13,125 bases of DNA from an uncultured Clostridia bacterium. GTDB taxonomy: Bacteria; Bacillota; Clostridia; Christensenellales; Borkfalkiaceae. The notes beneath the pieces are model-generated. The model was not told where the DNA came from. It made no database searches and saw nothing but the letters and a program-made list of their open reading frames with translations. The stretch lies in assembly GCA_947589585.1 (NCBI GenBank), contig CANQCA010000039.1, forward strand, positions 1-13,125, read 5' to 3'. How positions within the stretch are numbered: position 1 is the first letter of the stretch; every line of letters begins with the position of its first letter. The position numbers and the translations under genes were made by a program. Positions 5,685-13,125 of this stretch are shown here, piece by piece.

Positions 5685-6941
5685 TCAGACGCGCACGCGC
5701 CTGATGTTCGCACCGAGACTTTTTAAGTTCTCACTCAGCCCCGCATAGCCGCGGTCGAGATGGGAAAGGTCAAGGACGTCGCTCACACCCTCCGCACCGA
5801 GCGCCGCGATGACGAGGGCGGCCCCGCCGCGCAGATCCCCGCAGGTCACGCTCGCGCCGTGCAACCTTGCGACGCCGCGCACGAAGGCGTTCCTTCCGTC
5901 CACTTCGATGTCGGCGCCCATTTTCCTCAGCTCCGGCACATATTTGTAACGCGTTTCGAAGAGGTTCTCCACGATGCGCGCACAGCCCTCGGCGGATGCG
6001 TTGAGCGCCGTCGCCTGCGCCTGAAGATCGGTGGGAAAGCCCGGGAAGGGCATCGTTTCGATCTTTCTGTTGCATTTGAGGCGTCCCCCGCTCGCTAATC
6101 TTATTTTATCATTTTTTGTATGGATCTTGCAACCGTTTTCGCGTAATTTATGTAAAAGTAATCCGAGGCAATCGGGTCTGACCCCTTCGACCTCCACCTC
6201 GCCGCCGCAGACGGCGCAGGCGAGAAGGTAGGTCCCCGCCTCGATGCGATCCTTCATAGGCCTGTACTCTATGCCGCGGAGCCGTTCCACCCCCTCGATC
6301 GCGATGGTATCCGTGCCCGCTCCCTCGATCTTCGCCCCCATCGCATTGAGGAATTGTTGCAGGTCCACGATCTCGGGTTCCTTTGCCGCACCTTCGATGC
6401 GCGTCGTACCGTCCGCCTTGACGGCCGCGAGAAGGATGTTTTCCGTGGCGCCCACGCTCGGAAAATCGAGGGCGATCTCCGCGCCTTTGAGCACATCGCA
6501 GGAGCAGAGGATGTAGCCCTCCCGTTCCTCGATCCTTGCCCCCATGCGTTTCAGGGCGTTGAGGTGGAGGTCGATGGGCCTGAGCCCGATCTCACACCCG
6601 CCCGGATAGGCGCAGGCGGCGCGGCGGAACCTTGTGAGCAGCGAACCGAGCATGAAGACGGAGGAACGGAGTTCCCTCGTCAGTGCAGAGGAGATGCGGT
6701 GCTCCGTCGCCTTCGCGCTGTCGATGACCACGTCCCCGCCCGAGAAATTCACCTCTGCGCCCAGCTCGCGCAGGATCTGCGCCATGCAGGAAACATCGGA
6801 GATCGCCGGCACATCGAAGATGGTCACCCGCTCGTCCGTCAAAATAGAAGCGGCAAGAAGGGGCAGAACGGAATTCTTCGCCGATTGCGCCAAGAGCTTT
6901 CCGTAGAGCTTCCTCCCGCCGTCTATGACCAATTTATCCAT
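5685..6941 (-). CDS. murA: UDP-N-acetylglucosamine 1-carboxyvinyltransferase MurA
   Basis: MurA transfers enolpyruvate from PEP to UDP-GlcNAc, the first committed step of peptidoglycan synthesis, in the cytoplasm. The product has 418 residues, the normal length. K22-N23 (QSAKNSVLPLLAA), the catalytic loop cysteine C116 in YPGGCEIGLRP, D305 in PFPGFPTDLQAQ and R397 in HLDRGYAGL are all present. The loop Cys suggests the usual fosfomycin target. The ATG at 6941 has AAGGAG a few bases upstream; an in-frame upstream start at 6971 adds ten residues not seen in the family. It sits in the dcw cluster between ftsW and ftsQ, a Firmicutes-like location. Codons for about residues 258-285 are unusually AT-rich compared with the rest (see findings). 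Confidence 0.97.
   Translation of the reverse strand: MDKLVIDGGRKLYGKLLAQSAKNSVLPLLAASILTDERVTIFDVPAISDVSCMAQILRELGAEVNFSGGDVVIDSAKATEHRISSALTRELRSSVFMLGSLLTRFRRAACAYPGGCEIGLRPIDLHLNALKRMGARIEEREGYILCSCDVLKGAEIALDFPSVGATENILLAAVKADGTTRIEGAAKEPEIVDLQQFLNAMGAKIEGAGTDTIAIEGVERLRGIEYRPMKDRIEAGTYLLACAVCGGEVEVEGVRPDCLGLLLHKLRENGCKIHTKNDKIRLASGGRLKCNRKIETMPFPGFPTDLQAQATALNASAEGCARIVENLFETRYKYVPELRKMGADIEVDGRNAFVRGVARLHGASVTCGDLRGGAALVIAALGAEGVSDVLDLSHLDRGYAGLSENLKSLGANIRRVRV
6103..6132 (-). promoter_or_regulatory. Possible internal promoter in murA, towards ftsQ
   Basis: In an AT-rich patch of murA the minus strand reads TTGCAA (6132-6127), 18 bases, then TAAAAT (6108-6103). The boxes have two and one mismatches to consensus. 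It could supply extra ftsQ transcript, but AT-rich coding sequence yields such matches by chance. Confidence 0.3.
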
Positions 6942-6970
6942 AGGTCTCTCCTTATGTATTTCGCAAAACA

Positions 6971-6998
6971 CGGAAAGACCCGAAAAGTCGGGTATCCG
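6971..6998 (-). other. Interrupted hairpin between ftsW and murA
   Basis: An inner stem ACCCGA / TCGGGT (6978-6983 with 6988-6993) and an outer CGGA / TCCG pair form a hairpin in the 64-bp gap between ftsW and murA. The downstream minus-strand sequence has only broken T runs, so at most it is a weak terminator or attenuator. It marks the place where murG would normally be. Confidence 0.45.
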
Positions 6999-7005
6999 TA
7001 TTCTT

Positions 7006-8181
7006 TTATTTGGTAGTATATCCTATGAATTTTCTCTTTCCGTTGTGCCTTGAAACGGCAAAGACGAGCCCCATTCCGGCCATCGTCACGACGAGGGAAG
7101 TATTCCCCGCCGAGATGAGCGGAAGCGGCAGGCCCGTCGGCGGGATACACCCGCTCACGACGAGGGCATTGAGGCAGGACTGCACGGCAAAGGCGAGCGT
7201 TATCCCCGCCGCGAGCATATAGCCGTAGAAATTATCGCAGGCAAACGCGATCTTAAATCCCCTGTATACGACAAATCCGATGACGGCAAAGAGAAGGAGC
7301 ACTCCGAAAAAGCCCGTCTCCTCGGCGATGACCGAGAGGATGAAATCGCTCTCCGAGAAGGGAAGAAAGCGATATTTCTGGCGGGAGCGGAAGAGTCCCG
7401 TACCGAAGAATTTCCCGTTTGCGAGAGCGTAGAGCGATTGGATGAGCTGGTACCCTTCCGCCTGCGGCGAAGCCCAAGGATCCATGAAGGCGGAAAGGCG
7501 GCGCAGACGGTACGGCTCGGCAAGGATGAGTGCGGGCACGAGGAATACGACGGGAATACAAAGGAGCGCGATGGAAGTTTTCGGGATCCCGCCGAGAAAG
7601 AGCATGCCCACCATGATCGCGCCCACGCACATTGTGACCGACATATTGGGTTCGAGCATGATGAGGATGCAGATGGCAATGCCCGCCCCGAGGATGGGAA
7701 GCATCCCCTTGAAGGTGCGCAGCCGCGCGGGGTCCTTCGCAAAATATCCCGCCGTGAAGAGGATGAAGCCGTATTTGGCGAGTTCGGACGGCTGGATGGT
7801 AAAGCCGCCGATCCCGATCCAGCGTGTCGCGCCATAGTTGGACTTTCCCACTCCCGGCACAAAGACGAGAGCGAGGAGCACGAGGGATATTATGAGTGCG
7901 GGAAGACCGACCTTTTTGAGTTTGCGATAGTCGAAAAAGGCAATTCCCGCCATGGCCGCGAGCCCGAGCACGAAGCCGATGAGTTGTTTCTTGAAAAAGA
8001 AGAACGCATCGCCGTACTGCACCTCCGCATTGTAGCTGCTCGCCGAATACACCGCGACGAGCCCGTAGGCTACAAGGAGCACGACGGCCCCGAGGAAGAG
8101 AAGGTCCCCCTTCCCGCTTGCGGAAAACTTGTCGTGTACACCCGCCGATACGGAGGCCTGCTTATTCAAACGCTTCGGCAT
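7006..8181 (-). CDS. ftsW: SEDS lipid II polymerase FtsW
   Basis: FtsW is the SEDS-family glycosyltransferase that polymerises lipid II at the septum with a class B PBP partner. The 391-residue product has a hydrophilic N-terminus of about 25 residues followed by roughly ten membrane spans. Family motifs include RWIGIGGFTIQPSELAK (120-136), the extracellular loop aspartate in FMDPWASPQAEGYQ (232-245) and FLPFSESDFILSVIAEETGF (272-291). The terminal motif reads PLISAGNTSLV (354-364), where SYGGTSL is usual. I chose the ATG at 8181, preceded by a purine-rich GGGGGAAGGGAGG; the longer frame from 8283 lies inside murD. It overlaps the murD end by 20 bases, which suggests translational coupling. 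RodA or SpoVE is an alternative by family; the dcw position favours FtsW. Confidence 0.95.
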   Translation of the reverse strand: MPKRLNKQASVSAGVHDKFSASGKGDLLFLGAVVLLVAYGLVAVYSASSYNAEVQYGDAFFFFKKQLIGFVLGLAAMAGIAFFDYRKLKKVGLPALIISLVLLALVFVPGVGKSNYGATRWIGIGGFTIQPSELAKYGFILFTAGYFAKDPARLRTFKGMLPILGAGIAICILIMLEPNMSVTMCVGAIMVGMLFLGGIPKTSIALLCIPVVFLVPALILAEPYRLRRLSAFMDPWASPQAEGYQLIQSLYALANGKFFGTGLFRSRQKYRFLPFSESDFILSVIAEETGFFGVLLLFAVIGFVVYRGFKIAFACDNFYGYMLAAGITLAFAVQSCLNALVVSGCIPPTGLPLPLISAGNTSLVVTMAGMGLVFAVSRHNGKRKFIGYTTK

Positions 8182-9577
8182 CCTCCCTTCCCCCGTTCTC
8201 CCCGGGCGTATCCACGTCCGTTTGCCCGCTCTCGCGGCGAAGAAGTCCGAGCATCTCATAAAAGCGCTCCCCGCGCTCTTCATAGCTCTTGAAGGCGTCG
8301 AAGCTCGCCGATGCGGGAGAGAGAAGCACGTTCTGCCCCCGCTTTGCCGTGAGATAGGCCACGCGCACCGCCATATCGAAGGGACGGCAGAGGGTGACGG
8401 AAGTATAGCCCCGCTTCAGGGCGGCGCTCAGAATGCGGAAGGCGTTTTCCCCATAGATGACGGCATGCACGACGCCCGAGTTTTTGATCGCGTCGAAGAG
8501 CGGTTCGTAGGAATAGCCCTTATCCTTGCCGCCGAGAAGGAGCACGCTCTCCCCCTTCACGCTCGCGATCGCCTGCACGGCGGAATCCACGTTTGTGGCC
8601 TTGGAGTCGTCGATGAAGGTGACGCCGCCGAGCTGCCCGATGTTTTGCAGGCGATGGCGGACGCCGCGAAAGGACTTGAGCCCCGCCGCAATGGCACCGT
8701 TGGAAATGCCGAAAAGCTTGGCGGCGCACATGGCCGCGAGGGCGTTCATACGGTTGTGGTTGCCCTCGACGGAGAGCTCGCTCTCCGCACATACCCGCTC
8801 CCCCTGAAAGCAGAAATACCCGTCTGCGAGATACCCTCCCGCGACATGAGAGACGGTTGAGAACCAGACGACCTTCGCCTTGGTCTTTTCGGCAAAGGTG
8901 CGGCAAACGGGGTCGTCGTAGTTCAAAACGGCGTATTCGCTCTCCGCGCTGTTCTTCAAAATACGGGATTTGAGATAGATGTAATTTTCGACGGTGTAGT
9001 GGCGGTTCAAGTGGTCCTCGGTGACGTTGAGCACGATGGCGACGTGCGGGCGGAGAGAATAGAGCGTTTCGAGCTGGAAGGAAGAGATCTCCGCGATCGC
9101 GACCCCGTCCGTGCCAAGTTCCAAGAGACAGGAAGTGAGCGGGCGGCCAACGTTCCCGCAGGAGATCGCCTTTTTCTCTGCCGCTTTGAAAATGCCTTCG
9201 AGCATGGTGACGGTCGTCGTCTTGCCGTTCGTTCCCGTCACGGCGATGCAGGGCGTCGTGAGGGCGAGTGCACCGAGTTCGGCCTCGCCGATGATGCGCT
9301 TCCCTGCACGGCGGAAGGAGACGGGAAGCGGGTGGTCGACGGGGATCCCGGGGCTCAGGACGAGGATATCGCACCGGTCGCTCTTTTCTTCGAGTTCACC
9401 CTTGGGAATAAAAATACAGCCGAGCCCCGTAAGCTCCGCCTGCGCCGCGCGCACGTTTTCGTCATCGACGTCGTCGTAGAGATAGACCTGCGCGCCTTTG
9501 GATACAAGATACTGTGCCGCCGAAACGCCTGAGCGGGAGAGCCCCGCAACGAGAAAGACCTGCCTTTCAAATAACAT
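8162..9577 (-). CDS. murD: UDP-MurNAc-L-alanine:D-glutamate ligase MurD
   Basis: MurD adds D-Glu to UDP-MurNAc-L-Ala using ATP, in the cytoplasm. The 471-residue product has the three Mur-ligase domains: a Rossmann-like UDP-binding region (residues 1-105 or so), an ATPase domain with P-loop GTNGKTT (115-121), NVTEDHLNRH (184-193) and the probable carbamylated lysine K203 in YLKSR, and a C-terminal domain. DDSKATN (323-329) and LSPASASFDAFKSYEERG (419-436) are MurD hallmarks. About 20 acidic, apparently disordered residues form the tail, which overlaps the ftsW start. AAAGGAG stands eight bases before the ATG at 9577. It follows mraY by 33 bases. Confidence 0.97.
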   Translation of the reverse strand: MLFERQVFLVAGLSRSGVSAAQYLVSKGAQVYLYDDVDDENVRAAQAELTGLGCIFIPKGELEEKSDRCDILVLSPGIPVDHPLPVSFRRAGKRIIGEAELGALALTTPCIAVTGTNGKTTTVTMLEGIFKAAEKKAISCGNVGRPLTSCLLELGTDGVAIAEISSFQLETLYSLRPHVAIVLNVTEDHLNRHYTVENYIYLKSRILKNSAESEYAVLNYDDPVCRTFAEKTKAKVVWFSTVSHVAGGYLADGYFCFQGERVCAESELSVEGNHNRMNALAAMCAAKLFGISNGAIAAGLKSFRGVRHRLQNIGQLGGVTFIDDSKATNVDSAVQAIASVKGESVLLLGGKDKGYSYEPLFDAIKNSGVVHAVIYGENAFRILSAALKRGYTSVTLCRPFDMAVRVAYLTAKRGQNVLLSPASASFDAFKSYEERGERFYEMLGLLRRESGQTDVDTPGENGGREDAEAFE

Positions 9578-9610
9578 ACTTCAACTCCTTTCCCCGCCCG
9601 ACGGCGGAGA

Positions 9611-10558
9611 TCAGGCAAACGGAAGAAGAAGCGTCGCACCGAGCACGGCAGTCAGGATGGCATAGGTATAGGAGATCTTGGCCTCCGAGTAACCTTTCTC
9701 CTGAAAGTGGTGGTGGATGGGCGCCATGCGGAAGATCCGTCTGCCCGTTTTTTTATAGTATATTACTTGAAGGATGACAGATATGCTTGAAAGTACAAAA
9801 GCCGCGCCCGCGATGGGGATGACGAGAGCGTTTCCCGAAAAGAGCGCGATACTCGCCGCGAAGCCCCCGAGGGAGAGCGAGCCCGTATCCCCCATGAAGA
9901 CGCTCGCGCGCGGCGTGTTGAAGAGGAGATAGCCCGCGAGTGCGCCCACGAGGCAAAAACACAAGACGGAGGATACGCCCCCGTTTTGCAAAGAGATGAG
10001 CGTTCCGAGCGTGAGAAAAAAGAAGATGCACACGGAGCCCGCGAGGCCGTCGAGGCCGTCGGTGAGATTGACCGAGTTTACCGTCGCGACGAACACAAAG
10101 ATGCCGAGCGGAAGCATCCACCAGCCGATATCGAAGGATATCTTCGTATAGGGAAGGGAGAGCACGGTCATGCCTTCGAGGCAGCAATAGACGCTCGCGA
10201 TGATCGCCACCGCGAGTTGAAAGAGCGTCTTTTGGCAGGGACGAAGGCCCAGATTGTCGTGTCGCCGTTTTTTGAGCATGTCGTCGAGGAAGCCGACGAG
10301 AAGGTACCCAAGTCCCACGGCGAGGGCGACGCGGAAGGGCTTGTCCCCCCATCCGCAAAAAATAAGGGCGGCAAGCGCGGCGGCAGGGATAAAGGCGAGC
10401 CCGCCCATCGTCGGCGTCCCCCCCTTATCCTTGTGCTCCTTCACATAGGAGAGAATGGGCTGGCGCGCTCCAAGTTTTTTGAGAAGGGGGATCGCCGCCG
10501 CGCAAAACGCGGCGGAGAGTACAAAGGCCAGCAAAAAACAAAAAATGGGACCGCGCAT
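9611..10558 (-). CDS. mraY: Phospho-MurNAc-pentapeptide transferase MraY
   Basis: MraY transfers phospho-MurNAc-pentapeptide to undecaprenyl phosphate to form lipid I, at the inner face of the membrane. The 315-residue polytopic product matches the family's length. Visible motifs are GFLDDMLKK with D92-D93, NSVNLTDGLDGLAG (161-174), FMGDTGSLSLGG (221-232) with the catalytic-region aspartate D224, and RRIFRMAPIHHHFQ (273-286), the HHH loop specific to MraY. The start codon overlaps the murE stop by one base (TGATG), so its translation is probably coupled to murE. murF, which often precedes mraY, is absent here. Confidence 0.97.
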   Translation of the reverse strand: MRGPIFCFLLAFVLSAAFCAAAIPLLKKLGARQPILSYVKEHKDKGGTPTMGGLAFIPAAALAALIFCGWGDKPFRVALAVGLGYLLVGFLDDMLKKRRHDNLGLRPCQKTLFQLAVAIIASVYCCLEGMTVLSLPYTKISFDIGWWMLPLGIFVFVATVNSVNLTDGLDGLAGSVCIFFFLTLGTLISLQNGGVSSVLCFCLVGALAGYLLFNTPRASVFMGDTGSLSLGGFAASIALFSGNALVIPIAGAAFVLSSISVILQVIYYKKTGRRIFRMAPIHHHFQEKGYSEAKISYTYAILTAVLGATLLLPFA

Positions 10559-11988
10559 CAGAGCTTCTCCAGGACCGAGCGGACGATATCCCGGTCGTTA
10601 TAGGAATATTTTATCCCCATGATCTCCTGTTCATGCTCGCCGCCCTTTCCCGCGATGAGAAGGACGTCCCCCTTTTCGAGCATGCCGATCGCATACTTTG
10701 TCGCCTCCTCCCGCTCTTCGATCTCCACATATTCGTCGGAGACGCCGTCAAAGCCCAAAGCGATCTCCGCCATGATGGCGGCGGGATCCTCGTAGCGGGG
10801 ATTGTCCGACGTGATGACGCAAAAGTCGGCGTGCTCGGCGGCAATGCGGCCCATCTTGGGACGCTTCCCCCTGTCGCGGTTCCCCCCGCACCCGAAGAGG
10901 AGGATGAGCCTTCTTTGGCAGTGCGGGCGAAGCGCCTCGAGCGACTTTTCCAGCCCGTCGGGGGTGTGGGCGAAATCCACGAAGATCTCCCCGCCTGCAT
11001 GGCTTCCCACCCGCTCGAGCCTTCCCTCGACGACGGTCTTTGCGAGCCCCTCGGCGATCGCTTCGGGCGACGCTCCGAGCTTTCTTGCGGCAGTCGCGGC
11101 GGCGAGGGCGTTGTAGATGTTGTGTCTGCCCGTGAGTGGCAGCTGCGTCTCCACGAGCTCGTCTTCGAGATTGAGAAGGAGGCGGAACCCTTTGAGCATC
11201 TCGCTCTCGACGATCGCAAAGCAATCGGCGGGGCTTTCGAGCCCGTAAGTCGTCACGGGGACCTCTTTCGAGAGCTCACGCGAAAAGTCGTCGTCGCTGC
11301 TCAGGATCGCCTCGCGGCAGCGCGCCTTCGTAAAGAGCAGCTTTTTCGCCTCTCCGTAGCTCTTCATATCCCCGAAGAAATCGAGATGGTCCTGCGTGAG
11401 ATTGGTGAAGATGGCAAGATCGAAGAGGATGGGCCCCGTCTTCTTGAGGGCGAGGGCGTGCGCGGAGACCTCCATGACGACGTATTGCGTCCCCGCCGCA
11501 GCCATATCGGCGAGCAGGGAAAAGAGGGAGACGGGATCGGGCGTCGTGAGTGCGGGAGGAAGGACGACGTCCTTGTAGCGGGCGCCGAGCGTGCCGATGA
11601 GCCCCGCCCTTCTTCCCGCCGCACGCAGGATGAAGTAGAGCATATGTGCGGTCGTCGTCTTGCCGTTCGTCCCCGTGATGCCGATAAGATGCAGTTTTTT
11701 CTCGGGATGGCCGAAAAATGCCGCGGCGATCTTCGCCATCGCGTCCCTTCCGTCCTTTACGACAAGCTGCGGAATGCCAAGCTCTGTCTCCCGCTCACAG
11801 ACGACGGCCGCGGCGCCCCGCGCTTGCGCATCCGGTGCGAACGCGTGCGAATCGACGCTCGTTCCGCGGTAACAGAAGAAGAGATCCCCCTCTCCTGCGA
11901 CGCGGCTGTCGGTGCAGAGCGATTTTATCTCGGCGTCCCCGCCGACGAGAGTCCCCCCTGTTTCTTTTGCGAGATCGGAAAGTTTCAT
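10558..11988 (-). CDS. murE: UDP-MurNAc-tripeptide synthetase MurE, meso-DAP type
   Basis: MurE adds the third stem-peptide residue to UDP-MurNAc-L-Ala-D-Glu. The 476-residue product has an N-terminal UDP-binding domain with TDSRVAGEGDLFF (26-38), an ATPase domain with P-loop GTNGKTT (106-112), FTNLTQDHLDFFG (194-206), a probable carbamylated lysine in SYGEAKKLLF (210-219), and VDFAHTPDGLEKSL (337-350). DNPR at 395-398 is the known meso-diaminopimelate recognition motif, so the wall is probably DAP-type. The usual GKGHE loop reads GKGGE (447-451), keeping the glutamate but not the histidine. The ATG at 11988 lies three bases after the PBP stop, with GGAGGGG just upstream, so the two are coupled. 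Confidence 0.97.
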   Translation of the reverse strand: MKLSDLAKETGGTLVGGDAEIKSLCTDSRVAGEGDLFFCYRGTSVDSHAFAPDAQARGAAAVVCERETELGIPQLVVKDGRDAMAKIAAAFFGHPEKKLHLIGITGTNGKTTTAHMLYFILRAAGRRAGLIGTLGARYKDVVLPPALTTPDPVSLFSLLADMAAAGTQYVVMEVSAHALALKKTGPILFDLAIFTNLTQDHLDFFGDMKSYGEAKKLLFTKARCREAILSSDDDFSRELSKEVPVTTYGLESPADCFAIVESEMLKGFRLLLNLEDELVETQLPLTGRHNIYNALAAATAARKLGASPEAIAEGLAKTVVEGRLERVGSHAGGEIFVDFAHTPDGLEKSLEALRPHCQRRLILLFGCGGNRDRGKRPKMGRIAAEHADFCVITSDNPRYEDPAAIMAEIALGFDGVSDEYVEIEEREEATKYAIGMLEKGDVLLIAGKGGEHEQEIMGIKYSYNDRDIVRSVLEKL

Positions 11989-11991
11989 AGC

Positions 11992-13125
11992 TCACCCCTC
12001 CACGGGCGAAAGATTCATGATGTCGATGATAGATGTGAAGATCTCTTTTGCACAGGGCGCCGCGACGGTGGAGCCGTAGTAGCTCCCCTGCGGTTCGTCT
12101 ATGATGACGAGCGCTAAATAGCGCGGCGCATTCGCGGGAAAATAGCCGATGAACGAGGAGACATACTTCCCCTGTGCGATGACGCCGTTTTCGTACTTCT
12201 GGGCGGTGCCCGTCTTGCCGGCCACGCGGTAGCCCTCGATATAGGCGTGCTTGCCGCTCCCATCCCTCACGACCCCTTCGAGCATCGAGGAAAGCATGGA
12301 AGATGCCTCCTCGCTCACCGTCCTTCCCAAAAGAGAAGGGGCGATCTTCTCGCGGACGGAACCGTCGTCCGAATAGATCTCCGAGGCGATGCGGGGCGCG
12401 TAGTAGTAGCCGCCGTTGACGGCAGAGGACGCCGCACAGGCGAGCTGGAGCGGGGTGACGGCGATGGACTGCCCGAAGCCGATGCGGGCAAAGTCGCAAT
12501 CGCGGAGGGTGCTCTCGGGAAGGAGCATGCCGATCGCTTCCCCCGAAAAGTCCACGCCCGTCGCCCTTCCGAAGCGGAAGGCGGAAAGATAGTCGTAGAA
12601 CGTCTCCTTTCCCAGCGAGAGCGCGATATCCACAAAACAGGGGTTGCAGCTGTTGTTCAAAGCCTCGGCGAGCGTCTCGTTGGAATGTTTGCCGTTCTTA
12701 TGGTCGCTCCAGCAGCGGATGGTCGTGCCGTCGACGATGCGGGTGCGTGCGCTCGAGAAGATATGCTGCGGGGAAAAAGCCTTGGGATTGCCCTTTAAGT
12801 ATTCCTCGATGTTCGCCGCTGCCGTAACGATCTTGAAGGTGGAACCCGGTTCATACACATCCGAGACGAGGCGGTTGCGGGAGAGCGAATTCAAAGCGTC
12901 CATATCGTCTCGCGGGATATCGTTGAGATCGTAGGAAGGCAAATTCACCATGGCGAGCACGGAAAAATCGTTGGGATCGAGAACGACGGCGCGCACGCCG
13001 AGCGCATTGTTTTCGATGAGCGCCCGCTCCATCACATCTTCTGCGGCGGCCTGAATACGATAGTCGAGGGTGAGCTTTACATTGAGGCCGTCCGTTGCGG
13101 GAAGATATGCGGCCGAAGCGCCCTT
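11992..13125 (-). CDS. ftsI: Class B penicillin-binding protein (FtsI/PBP2B/SpoVD-like), 5' end missing
   Basis: This is a septal transpeptidase that cross-links peptidoglycan on the outer face of the membrane, expected to pair with FtsW. The visible 377 residues begin inside the region before the transpeptidase domain (LNVKLTLDYRIQAAAEDVM), so the membrane anchor and most of the pedestal are off the window. The penicilloyl-serine motif is STFK in YEPGSTFKIVTAA (serine near 12841-12843), the second motif is S-C-N in LNNSCNPCFVD, and the third is KTG in VAGKTGTAQKYENG. The protein ends shortly after the transpeptidase fold with LSPVEG, so it has no PASTA domain. It is upstream of murE in the order of Firmicutes pbpB or spoVD. 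Division and sporulation roles cannot be told apart here. Confidence 0.95.
   Translation of the reverse strand, partial: KGASAAYLPATDGLNVKLTLDYRIQAAAEDVMERALIENNALGVRAVVLDPNDFSVLAMVNLPSYDLNDIPRDDMDALNSLSRNRLVSDVYEPGSTFKIVTAAANIEEYLKGNPKAFSPQHIFSSARTRIVDGTTIRCWSDHKNGKHSNETLAEALNNSCNPCFVDIALSLGKETFYDYLSAFRFGRATGVDFSGEAIGMLLPESTLRDCDFARIGFGQSIAVTPLQLACAASSAVNGGYYYAPRIASEIYSDDGSVREKIAPSLLGRTVSEEASSMLSSMLEGVVRDGSGKHAYIEGYRVAGKTGTAQKYENGVIAQGKYVSSFIGYFPANAPRYLALVIIDEPQGSYYGSTVAAPCAKEIFTSIIDIMNLSPVEG

Noticed and set aside
8182..8283. 34-residue N-terminal extension of FtsW
   Set aside because: It overlaps the murD coding region by a further 100 bases and is unlike FtsW N-termini; the ATG at 8181 has a purine-rich ribosome site.
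9585..9612. Small GC hairpin between mraY and murD
   Set aside because: The stem is only about five bases and is followed by the murD ribosome site rather than a T run, so there is no support for a terminator.
10633..12117. Long plus-strand open frame opposite murE (494 codons)
   Set aside because: It is a shadow of GC-rich murE codons, with no recognisable motifs and no ribosome site consistent with a real gene.

Overview
The window is a division and cell wall (dcw) cluster from a Gram-positive, GC-rich bacterium, most likely an uncultured member of the Clostridia. The evidence is the Firmicutes-type gene order, the FtsQ/DivIB-type protein, a MurE with a meso-diaminopimelate DNPR motif, SigA-type promoter boxes and strong GGAGG-like ribosome sites. 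The Clostridia placement is inference; no rRNA or marker beyond these genes is present. Every recognisable gene lies on the minus strand, so transcription runs from high to low coordinates.

In transcription order: the 3' part of a class B penicillin-binding protein (13125-11992), murE (11988-10558), mraY (10558-9611), murD (9577-8162), ftsW (8181-7006), murA (6941-5685) and ftsQ (5666-4872). These are tightly packed, with overlaps at murE/mraY (1 nt) and murD/ftsW (20 nt). They make and polymerise lipid II and place the FtsQ scaffold. murF is not between murE and mraY, and murG is not between ftsW and murA, which are their usual places. The ftsW-murA gap holds a small hairpin instead.

A 228-bp gap follows ftsQ. 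It holds a perfect GC-rich palindrome, a textbook Rho-independent terminator, and then a consensus SigA promoter (TTGACA, 17 nt, TATAAT) with a stem-loop at the predicted 5' end of the transcript. This promoter starts a second unit: a divergent ftsA (4643-3492), ftsZ with a tandemly repeated C-terminal linker (3489-1990), and a LicD-family nucleotidyltransferase-fold gene (1952-1122). No terminator is visible between ftsZ and licD, so surface-glycan decoration may be co-transcribed with Z-ring assembly. A run of nine G residues lies just upstream of the licD start.

After licD comes about 240 bp without an intact gene, containing what looks like the 3' end of a decayed reading frame. Then a GT4-like glycosyltransferase (872 to beyond position 1) runs off the window. 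The most notable points are the degenerate nucleotide-binding loops of FtsA, the in-frame 36-bp repeats of ftsZ, the poly-G tract before licD, the missing murF and murG, and an AT-rich island in murA that contains a possible promoter. No clearly undescribed system was found; most of the window is recognisable core machinery with unusual details.
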